Part shown: one piece after another, positions 1 through 7,904 of the stretch
How positions within the stretch are numbered: position 1 is the first letter of the stretch
How the letters are laid out: every line of letters starts with the position of its first letter
Assembly: GCF_015864945.1 (NCBI RefSeq)
Contig: NZ_JADYWF010000002.1
Span: 310,001 to 374,000, forward strand
DNA: 64,000 nt
Reading direction: 5' to 3'
From: Salinibacterium sp. NG253
GTDB lineage: Bacteria > Actinomycetota > Actinomycetes > Actinomycetales > Microbacteriaceae
The notes under the pieces: generated by a model
The model's database searches: none
Seen by the model: the letters and a program-made list of their open reading frames with translations, nothing else
Told to the model about the DNA's origin: nothing
Made by a program: the position numbers and the translations under genes

Positions 1-826
1 GATCTCCCTCGACGAGCTGGCGGAACGGGCCTCTCTTCTGACGCGTGTTGACCGCAAGTATCTGGTTCCGGCATCCGATCTGGCCGCCCTGCTCGCCGAG
101 CTTGAAGACCAGGCTCGCGTGCTGGAGATCGACGGTCATCAGCACTTCGACTACGAATCCGTGTACTTTGACACTCCGGAGGCCGACAGTTACCTGCTGG
201 CGGCCCACCCGCGTCGTCGCCGCTTCAAGGCCCGCACTCGCAGCTACATGGACACCGGCGACTGCTACCTCGAGGTCAAGACCAAGGGGTCACGCGGAAC
301 GACCGCGAAGCAGCGACTGCCGTACAGCTTCGACGAGCGCGACCACCTCACTGAGGCTGGTCGTGGCTACATCGACGAACTGCTGCACGACGCTTCGGTC
401 GAAGGAATCGACACGGAGGCGATGGAGCCGGTGCTCACCACCCGCTACACCCGCACTACCCTGTTCTTGCCGGCCAGTGGTAGCCGCTGCACGATCGACA
501 GTTCACTCGCCTGGCAGCGCACCGCCGCCGACGAGCACGCTGCCGACGAGCACGCCAGCTCCGAGTTCGACGATGCTGAGTTCGGCACTTCCGAACTGTC
601 GTTTGCCGACACCGTGATTGTGGAAACGAAGTCGTCAGGCCAGGCCAGCGAGGTTGACCGCATCCTGTGGCGGATGGGGCACCGTCCCGACCGCATCTCC
701 AAGTTTGCGACAGGGCTCGCTGCGTTGCGACCAGAACTTCCCAACAACCGGTGGGCGCGCGTATTGCGCCGCCACTTCGCTCCCGCGCTTGAAGCGCAAG
801 ACGCGGCCTCGGTTCTCGCGGCCTAA
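1..826 (+). CDS. VTC domain-containing protein (5' partial)
   Basis: The reading frame is open from base 2, so the N-terminus lies outside the window; 274 residues are visible. Near the start is LLTRVDRKYLVP, typical of VTC domains, followed by FDYESVYFDTPE and basic strands such as RRRRFKARTRSY and YLEVKTKG. These fit the basic beta-strand tunnel that in eukaryotic VTC4 makes polyphosphate from ATP. Whether bacterial homologues polymerise polyphosphate or only bind nucleotides or phosphate is less certain. An acidic, Ala/Glu-rich insertion (around bases 525-595) interrupts the domain. The next gene starts 21 nt downstream on the same strand, so the two are probably co-transcribed. In many bacteria such VTC proteins sit beside DUF4956, CotH and carbohydrate-binding proteins, which fits the neighbour here. 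Confidence 0.85.
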   Translation, partial: ISLDELAERASLLTRVDRKYLVPASDLAALLAELEDQARVLEIDGHQHFDYESVYFDTPEADSYLLAAHPRRRRFKARTRSYMDTGDCYLEVKTKGSRGTTAKQRLPYSFDERDHLTEAGRGYIDELLHDASVEGIDTEAMEPVLTTRYTRTTLFLPASGSRCTIDSSLAWQRTAADEHAADEHASSEFDDAEFGTSELSFADTVIVETKSSGQASEVDRILWRMGHRPDRISKFATGLAALRPELPNNRWARVLRRHFAPALEAQDAASVLAA

Positions 827-847
827 CTGCCCCACCCTAAGGATGCC

Positions 848-2731
848 GTGAGAAAGTCGAAGCTCGTCGCCGCCAGCCTGTCCACGATTGTGTTAACAGT
901 GGTACTGGCCGGATGCTCCGCTACGGCCTTCAGCGACACCGCTGCTGAGACGGCCGCGGTGGGGGCGCTGGGTTTTGACGCGACGCAAAATGCCGAACAG
1001 ATCATGGCAGCGAACGACACGGAGCCCACGGCATCCACCGACTTTGACTACAACGTGGCGCAGGCGGTGTCGATCGCTTTGCAGGGGTCGACGGCGATCG
1101 CCAGCGGTGCCGGTGCCCTGATTGAGGGCAGCACCATCACCATTACAACGGCGGGTACGTACGTGCTTGGTGGAACTCTCGACGATGGCCAGATCGTCGT
1201 CGATACTGCCGACGAGGGCATTGTGCGTCTTGTGCTCGATGGTGCCGATATCTCCAGCTCCACGACGGCCGCGATCCATTTCGCGGCGGCGGATGAGGCA
1301 CAGATTGCTCTAGCGAGTGGCAGCGCCAACTCCCTCAGCGACACGAGCGCTTACGCGGATGACGCTGAGGCAGGCGCGGCTCTGTCTAGCAGCACTGACC
1401 TCCTCATCTGGGGCGATGGCTCGCTGACCGTCACGGGCAACGCGAACGATGCGATCGCGAGCTCCGATGGGCTCACGATCGACTCCGGAAGCATCACTGT
1501 CGACGCCGTTGATGACGGCATCCGTGGCAAGGATTACCTTGTCATTCAGGGCGGCGACGTCACGGTCACGGCGGGCGGCGACGGACTCAAAGCTGACAAC
1601 GAAGACGAAGAAACCCGCGGTTTCATTGCGATCACGGCAGGCATTGTGGTCGTGGATGCCGCGGGCGATGGTGTGCAGGCAGAAACTGATCTGGTGGTGT
1701 CTGGTGGTTCTCTCGCTGTCGTGTCCGGTGGTGGAGCGGCTGTTCTCGCCGATCCTGATGTGTCGTCGAAGGGACTCAAATCGGGTGACTTCACCGTGCT
1801 CGAGGGCGCTAGCATGACCGTCGATTCTTCGGATGACGCGGTGCACTCCGACGGCGCCATTCACCTCGCTTCGGGCGACATTACGCTCGCGACCGGTGAC
1901 GACGGCTTCCACGCTGAGGGCACCGCTTACATCAGCGACGGAACGTTACTCATTACGCAGAGTGCTGAGGGCATTGAAGGTCAGGCCGTCACGATTTCGG
2001 GCGGTTTCATTGACGTCACGGCGAGTGACGATGGCATTAATGTGTCGTCGGCGGATGCTCCAGTTGATGAGGAGGCTGACCGTGCTGCGGCAGAGGCCGA
2101 GCAAGCCGTCGCCAGCACGAATAAGTTGCTGATCACCGGCGGTGAGATCCTGATCGATTCTGGCAGCGACGGTATTGACGTGAACGGTGTGGCTCGCATT
2201 GAGGGGGGAACAATTGTGGTGACGGGAACCACTGATAGCCGTAATGGCGCACTCGATACCGACAGCACGTTCACTATCTCGGGCGGAACACTTCTTGCGG
2301 CAGGGAGCTCGGCAATGGCCGAAGCTCCGGATGCCGAATCCGAACAGGCCACTGTCTCGTTCACATTCGATACAGACCTCCCCGCGGACACCGTGGTAAC
2401 TCTCGTCGATAGCGCTGGCAATGCGGTGGCGGCCTTCACCACCCTGAAGACCACGCAGTCGATCGTCTTTAGCTCTGACGTCGTTGTGGCTGGGGCAAGC
2501 TACGACGCTTACACCGACGGCACCGTGGGCGACATCATCCTTGGCGGCTTTGCACACGCGGGGGACTACTCAGTGGCTACCCTCGTCTCGACGGCGATCG
2601 GCGGCGAAGATCCTGCGGGCAGCGTTTCGGGAGACAGGTCAGGCGCCAGGTCAGGCACAAGCTCAGGCACCGATGCTGATGATCGTCCCGAGCGCCGCGC
2701 ACCCGGCGGAGACGAGCCGACCGACCGCTAG
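848..2731 (+). CDS. Carbohydrate-binding beta-helix lipoprotein (Cthe_2159-like)
   Basis: 627 residues from a GTG start, with TAAGGA a few bases upstream. The N-terminus is a lipoprotein signal with lipobox LAGC (Cys23), so the protein should be anchored on the outer face of the membrane. The body consists of many short repeats ending in motifs such as VDDGIRG, GGDGLKA, GDDGFHA, SDDGIN and GSDGIDV. This is the pattern of right-handed parallel beta-helix proteins of the Cthe_2159 carbohydrate-binding family, whose founding member binds calcium, cellulose and pectic acid. The C-terminus is a Ser/Gly/Arg/Asp-rich disordered tail. The gene directly follows the VTC-domain gene. Family assignment is good; the polysaccharide bound is unknown, and no catalytic residues can be named. 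Confidence 0.8.
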   Translation: MRKSKLVAASLSTIVLTVVLAGCSATAFSDTAAETAAVGALGFDATQNAEQIMAANDTEPTASTDFDYNVAQAVSIALQGSTAIASGAGALIEGSTITITTAGTYVLGGTLDDGQIVVDTADEGIVRLVLDGADISSSTTAAIHFAAADEAQIALASGSANSLSDTSAYADDAEAGAALSSSTDLLIWGDGSLTVTGNANDAIASSDGLTIDSGSITVDAVDDGIRGKDYLVIQGGDVTVTAGGDGLKADNEDEETRGFIAITAGIVVVDAAGDGVQAETDLVVSGGSLAVVSGGGAAVLADPDVSSKGLKSGDFTVLEGASMTVDSSDDAVHSDGAIHLASGDITLATGDDGFHAEGTAYISDGTLLITQSAEGIEGQAVTISGGFIDVTASDDGINVSSADAPVDEEADRAAAEAEQAVASTNKLLITGGEILIDSGSDGIDVNGVARIEGGTIVVTGTTDSRNGALDTDSTFTISGGTLLAAGSSAMAEAPDAESEQATVSFTFDTDLPADTVVTLVDSAGNAVAAFTTLKTTQSIVFSSDVVVAGASYDAYTDGTVGDIILGGFAHAGDYSVATLVSTAIGGEDPAGSVSGDRSGARSGTSSGTDADDRPERRAPGGDEPTDR

Positions 2732-2749
2732 AGGGCGTAGCGTTATCCC

Positions 2750-3748
2750 ATGGATATTCGCACTCTCGGCCGCACGGGCCGCTCTGTTTCCGCAATCGGT
2801 CTTGGCACGTGGCAACTTGGTGCTGACTGGGGTGACGTGAGCGAGGCGGATGCCCGCGGCGTCCTCGATGCCGCTGTCACTGGGGGAGTCACCTTCTTTG
2901 ACACCGCCGACGTCTACGGCGATGGCCGAAGCGAATCGCTCATTGGCGGCTATCTCGCCGATCGCCCAGAGCTCGACATTACGGTCGCCACCAAGATGGG
3001 CCGTCGCGAAGCCCAAGACCCGAGCAACTTCACACTCCCCAAGTTCCGCGAATGGACCGACCGCTCGCGCCGCAATCTCGGCACCGAGACCCTCGATCTC
3101 GTGCAATTGCACTGCCCACCCACCGCGGTCTTCAGCATGGATGCTGTCTTCGACGACCTCGACACTCTCGTCGCTGAGGGTGCCATCGCGGCCTACGGTG
3201 TGAGCGTTGAGACTGCGGATGAGGCGCTCGCCGCCATCGCCCGCCCCCATGTTGCAACCGTGCAAATTATCCTCAATGCGTTCCGCCTCAAGCCGCTGGA
3301 TGCCGTCGTACCTGCTGCGCTCGATGCTGGCGTCGGAATCATCGCGCGGGTGCCGCTGGCCTCCGGTTTGCTCAGTGGCAAGTACCGCGTCGACACGACG
3401 TTTGCGGAGAATGATCACCGCACCTATAACCGCAATGGTGAAGCGTTTGATGTGGGCGAGACCTTCTCGGGCGTCGACTTCGAGACCGGTGTTGCGGCCG
3501 CGGGGGAGTTCGCGGCGCTGCTCGCCGCCGAGCCTGCCGTTGCTGATTTCTCTACCCCGCAGGTTGCTCTCGCTTGGGTTGCTCAGCAGCCTGGCGTCAG
3601 CTCCGTTATTCCGGGCGCCCGGAATGTGGCGCAGGCCCAGTCCAATGCTGGTGCCGGCGAAGTGCCGGAGTTGAGCGAGGGTTTCATGGCCGGCGTGCGC
3701 GACATCTACGACCGCCACTTTCGCGCGGCCGTGCATCCGCGCTGGTAG
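2750..3748 (+). CDS. Aldo/keto reductase
   Basis: 332 residues, a full-length NAD(P)H-dependent aldo/keto reductase TIM barrel. The catalytic tetrad is visible: Asp51 and Tyr56 in FFDTADVYGDGRSE, Lys82 in ATKMGRR and His121 in LVQLHCPP. The C-terminal cofactor-phosphate region includes VIPGARNVAQAQSN. The sequence resembles the general oxidoreductase branch acting on aldehydes and ketones; the physiological substrate cannot be read from sequence. It starts 18 nt after the carbohydrate-binding gene and has no strong ribosome binding site beyond a distant GAGGG, so it may be expressed with that gene. A convergent MFS gene follows. Confidence 0.88.
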   Translation: MDIRTLGRTGRSVSAIGLGTWQLGADWGDVSEADARGVLDAAVTGGVTFFDTADVYGDGRSESLIGGYLADRPELDITVATKMGRREAQDPSNFTLPKFREWTDRSRRNLGTETLDLVQLHCPPTAVFSMDAVFDDLDTLVAEGAIAAYGVSVETADEALAAIARPHVATVQIILNAFRLKPLDAVVPAALDAGVGIIARVPLASGLLSGKYRVDTTFAENDHRTYNRNGEAFDVGETFSGVDFETGVAAAGEFAALLAAEPAVADFSTPQVALAWVAQQPGVSSVIPGARNVAQAQSNAGAGEVPELSEGFMAGVRDIYDRHFRAAVHPRW

Positions 3749-3796
3749 TACGAGCACAACAATTCGCCCGTTGCGCGCGTGCACGCCTGGTGATAT

Positions 3797-3821
3797 CGCC
3801 TAACGTGCGCGCCTAACGTGC
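3797..3821 (+). repeat. Two direct copies of CGCCTAACGTGC
   Basis: The 12-mer CGCCTAACGTGC occurs at 3797-3808 and again at 3810-3821, one base apart, in the short gap between the convergent aldo/keto reductase and MFS genes. No hairpin is formed. It may be only a small local duplication. Confidence 0.6.
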
Positions 3822-3824
3822 TGC

Positions 3825-5033
3825 TTATTGACGCAGGGTGCTGATGGGCTCAGTGTCGGGGATGGGGCTCGCGTCTTTGCCGCGCAGGTCGGGGTGCCAG
3901 CCGCGCAAGACGGTGGGAACAAGCACTCCGAGAGCGGCAATGACGGTGGCAGCCCAGAATCCACCGATGGGGCCATAGGCGTCGATGAGGAAGCCGGCGA
4001 CGGCGGAACCGAGGGCTGCCCCGATCAATTGGCCGGTGCCGACCCAGCCGTACGCTTCAGCGGTATCGCTGAATTTCACGCTGGCAGACACTATCGCAAA
4101 GATGACGGCGAAGGCGGGGGCGATGCCGATGCCCGCGATGAGCAGGGTGATGGAGAGCCACCAGAAGTTGAGGCTGAACATGGCGAGCGCCATGCCGACG
4201 AACACAATGAACATGCGGCGGGCGAGTGCCCAGGGGCCGATGGGCAAGTGCCCGAGGAAGAGGCCGCCGAAGAGTGAGCCAATCGCCCAGATGCCCAGCA
4301 CGAAACCTGCTTGCGGCCCGTCGTGACCAAACACTGACACTACGGATGCCTCGACTGCTGCTGCGGCGCCGACGAGCAGGAAGCCGGTGATGGTCGCCAA
4401 CATCACGGGGGGACGACGCAGCACGGTTCCGAAGGAGCGCTTGCTGCGCGGGATGCGCACCTGGCCGACTTCGGGGCTTGCGATGAACCACGCGCCTCCG
4501 CCGAGCAGGAACGCGCCAGCGACAACGATCGCTGTGGTCGTCGAAATCTGAATAGCGAGGAAGGTTGCCACTACTGGCCCGGCAACCCAAATGATCTCTT
4601 GCGCCGAGGCGTCAAGCGAGAAGAGGGGAGTGAGCTGCTTGGAGTTCACCATTTTGGGGTAGATCGTGCGCACGGCGGGTTGCACTGGCGGGTTGCTGAG
4701 GCCGGCAATGAGCCCCACGACCATGAACATGCCGACGCTGAGAGGAACCAGCGCGATGGTAAAGATGGCGGCGGCCGAGACAATGAGGGTGAGGATGAGC
4801 ACTTTGCGCATTCCCCAAATGCCCATCCAGCGGCTCGTGAGCGGGCCGGCAATACCCTGCCCGATACTCGTTGCGGCAAGCACGAGGCCGGCAGCGCCGT
4901 AAGAATTGTGGATCTGTTCGACGTGAAGAAGGATCGCCAACGAGAGCATTCCGCCAGGCAGTCGCGCGGTGAGCTGCGCTGCGATGATTCTGGCGATGCC
5001 CGGAGTTTTCAACAGGTCGATGTATGCGTTCAC
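3825..5033 (-). CDS. MFS transporter
   Basis: 402 residues with about twelve hydrophobic segments and an MFS-type loop (RWMGIWGMRKVLI) after the second helix. The N-terminus MNAYIDLLKTPGIARIIAAQL and overall organisation resemble small-molecule efflux permeases of actinobacteria. The C-terminus is a short cytosolic tail. It is a single-gene unit transcribed away from the nrd promoter region; their 5' ends are 248 bp apart. The substrate cannot be inferred. Confidence 0.85.
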   Translation of the reverse strand: MNAYIDLLKTPGIARIIAAQLTARLPGGMLSLAILLHVEQIHNSYGAAGLVLAATSIGQGIAGPLTSRWMGIWGMRKVLILTLIVSAAAIFTIALVPLSVGMFMVVGLIAGLSNPPVQPAVRTIYPKMVNSKQLTPLFSLDASAQEIIWVAGPVVATFLAIQISTTTAIVVAGAFLLGGGAWFIASPEVGQVRIPRSKRSFGTVLRRPPVMLATITGFLLVGAAAAVEASVVSVFGHDGPQAGFVLGIWAIGSLFGGLFLGHLPIGPWALARRMFIVFVGMALAMFSLNFWWLSITLLIAGIGIAPAFAVIFAIVSASVKFSDTAEAYGWVGTGQLIGAALGSAVAGFLIDAYGPIGGFWAATVIAALGVLVPTVLRGWHPDLRGKDASPIPDTEPISTLRQ

Positions 5034-5128
5034 AAGAACTCCAGCTTAGCCGTCGAATTGGGCCTCATCCGTGCCGCCGATTGCTGGTTTCATAAGGAAT
5101 TTTAGGGTGTCAGTGGTTATCCCTAGGC

Positions 5129-5156
5129 TGTGGAAAACCCCGCGAAGTTATCCACA
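5129..5156. promoter_or_regulatory. DnaA boxes upstream of nrdA
   Basis: A perfect high-affinity DnaA box TTATCCACA lies at 5148-5156. A second site, TGTGGAAAA at 5129-5137, is TTTTCCACA on the other strand and fits the consensus TTWTNCACA. A weaker TTATCCCTA lies at 5118-5126. They are 125-160 bp upstream of nrdA, beside the NrdR boxes. In E. coli, DnaA binds the nrdAB promoter and links dNTP supply to replication initiation; the same wiring is inferred here. No dnaA or dnaN gene is near, so this is not read as an origin. Confidence 0.7.
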
Positions 5157-5172
5157 CCTGTGGAGGACACGC

Positions 5173-5220
5173 CCACTACATCTAGGGTTGGCGAGAGGTG
5201 GCACCCACGATATATAGTGG
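5173..5220. promoter_or_regulatory. Paired NrdR boxes of the nrd operon
   Basis: Two 16-bp sites match the NrdR consensus acaCwAtATaTwGtgt. The distal box at 5173-5188 (CCACTACATCTAGGGT) matches about 12 of 16 positions. The proximal box at 5205-5220 (CCACGATATATAGTGG) is a near-perfect palindrome. Their centres are 32 bp apart, three helical turns, which is the spacing NrdR tetramers need. NrdR represses ribonucleotide reductase genes when ATP/dATP signals sufficiency. The nrdR gene itself is not in the window. Confidence 0.88.
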
Positions 5221-5281
5221 TGAGACCGCTTGGCCGGGGGTCGCGGTTTTCGAGGTTTTATGGGGATTTTAGGGAGTTTTT

Positions 5282-7720
5282 GTGGCAATCACAGTCGTCA
5301 AGCGCAACGGTACGCGAGAGCCGTATGACGCCAACAAGATCAACCTCGCAATCGAAGATGCCGCCACTGGCCTCGACGACAACATCACGTGGGTCACTCA
5401 GATCGCGTCCGAGCTTGAGTTGACGCTGTTTGACGGCATCACAACGCAGCAGCTCGACGAAGCGGTCATTCAGGTCGCCCTCCAAAACGTAAAAGACGAC
5501 CCGGCCTTCGACACTGTCGCTGCCCGTCTTCTTCTCAAGACCATCTACAAGCGCGTTCTCGGTGACTACTCCGACGCTGCTGACCTCAAGCGCCTGCACA
5601 AAGAGCACTTCGGCCCCAACGTCATCCGTGGCGTAGAAGAAGGCCTCCTCGACCCGCGCCTCACGAGCATGTTCGACTTGGATGCTCTCGCTGAGCACCT
5701 TGAGCCCGCTCACGATGAGCTGCTCAAGTACATCGGTGTTGTTACGCTCAACAATCGCTACGGCATCAAGGGTCGCAACGGCGACGCCCTTGAGGTGCCG
5801 CAGTACTTCTGGATGCGCATCGCGATGGGTCTCTCGCTCAACGAAGCGAACCCCAATGAGGCTGCCCTCAAGTTCTACGAAAAAATGTCCAGCCTCGAGT
5901 ACTTGGCTGCTGGCTCCACTCTCGTGAACGCGGGAACGATCTACCCGCAGCTCGCCAACTGCTTCGTCATGGAAATGCAAGACGACATGGAGCACATCGC
6001 CAAGACGACGCGCGATGTCATGTGGCTCACCAAGGGCACCGGCGGAATCGGCCTGTCGGTCACCAAGCTTCGCGCCCAGGGCTCGCCCATCCGCTCGAAC
6101 AACACGACCTCTACCGGTCCCATCCCGTTCATGCACACGATCGACTCGATCTTGCGTGCGGTCAGCCGCGGTGGCAAGAAGTTCGGCGCCCTCTGCTTCT
6201 ACATGGAGAACTGGCACATGGACTTCCCGGAGTTCCTCGAACTCCGCAGCAACTCCGGTGACCCTTACCGCCGCACCCGCACCGCCAACACGGCCGTCTG
6301 GATCAGCGACGAGTTCATGAAGCGCGTTCAAAACGACGACGCGTGGTACCTCTTCGACCCGCTCGAAGTTGCGGACCTCAACGAGCTGTACGGTAAGGCA
6401 TTCTCCGAGCGCTACAACGAATATGTTGCGATGGCTGAGGCCGGCGAAATGCACATGTTCAAGAAGATCGGTGCTCGCGAGCAGTTCAAGTCGATCCTCA
6501 TCTCCTTGCAGACCTCCAGCCACCCGTGGCTGACCTGGAAAGACACGATCAACAACCGTGCGCTCAACAACAACACGGGCACGATCCACCTCTCCAACCT
6601 TTGCACCGAAATCACGCTCCCGCAGGATGAAGACAACGTCTCCGTCTGCAACCTTGCGTCGATCAACCTGTCGCGTCACCTTCTCCCCGAAGGCGGAGTC
6701 GACTTTGCGAAGATCGCTGAGAGCGCCCGACTGGCCGTACGCCAGCTCGACAACCTCATCGACATCACGCGCTCCAGTGTGAAAGAAGCAGACTTCTCCA
6801 ACGAGCAGAACCGTGCTGTTGGTCTCGGAGTGATGGGCTTCACTGACATCATCGAGAAGCTCGGCTACAGCTACGAGAGCGAAGAGGCCTACGACCTCAT
6901 CGACGAAATCATGGAGCACGTTTCCTACGCCGCGATCGACGCCAGCACTGAGCTCGCGAAAGAGCGTGGCGCGTACACGAACTTCGAAGGCAGCGGATGG
7001 TCGAAGGGCCTCGTGCCACTCGACTCCATCGCGCTCACCGAAGAAGACCGTGGAATCGAGATCAAGGTCAACCGCAAGACTCGCCTCGACTGGGATGCCA
7101 TGCGCGAGAAGGTCAAGGGCGGAATGCGTAACGCAACGCTCATGGCGATCGCCCCCACCGCATCCATTGGTCTCGTTGCGGGCACCACGCCCGGCCTCGA
7201 CCCGCAGTTCTCGCAAATCTTCAGCCGCTCGACCTCGAACGGCAAGTTCCTCGAAGTGAACCGCAACCTCGTGGCGACTCTTCAAGAGCACGGACTGTGG
7301 GAAAAGAACCGCGAAGCCATCCTTCGTAGCCAGGGCGACATCCAGAACGTTGCCGGCATCCCGGACGACATCAAGGCTGTTTTCAAGACGAGCTTCCAGC
7401 TCTCGCCGTATGCCTTCCTTGAGGTTGCCGCTCGTGCCCAGAAATGGATCGACCAGTCCATCAGCCGCAACATGTATCTCGAGACGCGTGACCTCGGCGA
7501 CATGATGGACATCTACTTTGACGCGTGGTCGCGCGGCGTCAAGACCACCTACTACCTGCACATGAAGCCCCGCCACCAGGCAGAACAGTCCACGGTGAAG
7601 GTCAACAAGTCAGAAGAAATTTCGTCGAGCAAGGCTGCAACAGCCACGGCATCCACATCAACCGCGGGCGCAGCTCCCGCACGCCGAGGTTTCGGCGGAT
7701 TCGCAAAGAAGGCAGAGTAA
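5282..7720 (+). CDS. nrdA: Ribonucleoside-diphosphate reductase, alpha subunit
   Basis: 812 residues from GTG, with AGGGAG seven bases upstream. An N-terminal ATP-cone (residues about 3-95, starting VVKRNGTREPYD) gives allosteric activity control. The ten-stranded barrel carries the class I active site: Cys227 (LANCFV) and Cys456 (VCNLAS) as the redox pair, Cys441 as thiyl radical with Asn439 and Glu443 (NLCTE), and the Tyr757-Tyr758 radical-transfer pair (TTYYLHM). The chain then runs into an Ala/Ser/Thr-rich linker and stops at GGFAKKAE, with no cysteine after the YY pair. Class I alpha subunits normally end in a cysteine-pair swinging arm that re-reduces the active site; here a matching CxxCQ sequence is on the next ORF, two bases after the stop. 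NrdR and DnaA sites lie upstream. Confidence 0.97.
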   Translation: MAITVVKRNGTREPYDANKINLAIEDAATGLDDNITWVTQIASELELTLFDGITTQQLDEAVIQVALQNVKDDPAFDTVAARLLLKTIYKRVLGDYSDAADLKRLHKEHFGPNVIRGVEEGLLDPRLTSMFDLDALAEHLEPAHDELLKYIGVVTLNNRYGIKGRNGDALEVPQYFWMRIAMGLSLNEANPNEAALKFYEKMSSLEYLAAGSTLVNAGTIYPQLANCFVMEMQDDMEHIAKTTRDVMWLTKGTGGIGLSVTKLRAQGSPIRSNNTTSTGPIPFMHTIDSILRAVSRGGKKFGALCFYMENWHMDFPEFLELRSNSGDPYRRTRTANTAVWISDEFMKRVQNDDAWYLFDPLEVADLNELYGKAFSERYNEYVAMAEAGEMHMFKKIGAREQFKSILISLQTSSHPWLTWKDTINNRALNNNTGTIHLSNLCTEITLPQDEDNVSVCNLASINLSRHLLPEGGVDFAKIAESARLAVRQLDNLIDITRSSVKEADFSNEQNRAVGLGVMGFTDIIEKLGYSYESEEAYDLIDEIMEHVSYAAIDASTELAKERGAYTNFEGSGWSKGLVPLDSIALTEEDRGIEIKVNRKTRLDWDAMREKVKGGMRNATLMAIAPTASIGLVAGTTPGLDPQFSQIFSRSTSNGKFLEVNRNLVATLQEHGLWEKNREAILRSQGDIQNVAGIPDDIKAVFKTSFQLSPYAFLEVAARAQKWIDQSISRNMYLETRDLGDMMDIYFDAWSRGVKTTYYLHMKPRHQAEQSTVKVNKSEEISSSKAATATASTSTAGAAPARRGFGGFAKKAE

Positions 7721-7722
7721 TT

Positions 7723-7803
7723 ATGAACCGCGAAAATACCGTTGAGGACTACTTCGTACCGGTCGACCCTATGGACGACCTGCAGTGCGACAGCTGCCAG
7801 TAA
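7723..7803 (+). CDS. 26-residue ORF ending in CxxCQ, likely detached NrdA tail
   Basis: An ATG starts two bases after the nrdA stop (TAA TT ATG) with AAGAAGG about 10 nt upstream, so re-initiation is plausible. The acidic peptide starts MNRENTVEDYF and ends DDLQCDSCQ. The terminal CxxCQ resembles the redox-active tail of actinobacterial NrdA proteins, which this NrdA lacks. The ORF is in the -1 frame relative to nrdA, and that frame is open across the junction, so one extra base upstream would fuse the two into one normal-looking protein. It may be a separately made electron-shuttle peptide, the product of frameshifting, or the mark of a one-base deletion, real or in the assembly. Confidence 0.6.
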   Translation: MNRENTVEDYFVPVDPMDDLQCDSCQ

Positions 7804-7828
7804 GAGCGGCTACTCACTAACCTCCCCC

Positions 7829-7860
7829 GGGGAACACGACACCACACCGTCGTGTTCCCC
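7829..7860 (+). terminator. Strong stem-loop between nrdA tail ORF and nrdB
   Basis: Perfect 12-bp stem GGGGAACACGAC / GTCGTGTTCCCC with an 8-nt loop (ACCACACC), 25 bases after the small ORF and 44 bases before nrdB. No U-run follows, so it may act as a partial terminator, an RNA-processing stop or a stabiliser that sets the NrdA:NrdB ratio rather than a simple end of transcription. Confidence 0.7.
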
Positions 7861-7904
7861 ATCACCCACATCGAGCACCAATCGAGAAAGAAGAAGTCAC
7901 CGGA

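Noticed and set aside
2663-3784. 373-codon open frame antisense to the aldo/keto reductase
   Set aside because: The sense gene has a full catalytic tetrad; the antisense frame has no recognisable protein features.
5118-5156. A replication origin at the DnaA boxes
   Set aside because: Only two or three boxes, no AT-rich unwinding region and no dnaA, dnaN or rnpA genes; promoter regulation explains them better.
5258-7576. 772-codon open frame antisense to nrdA
   Set aside because: It mirrors nrdA codon bias in high-G+C DNA; its translation is Val/Glu/Asp/Arg-rich with no family features.
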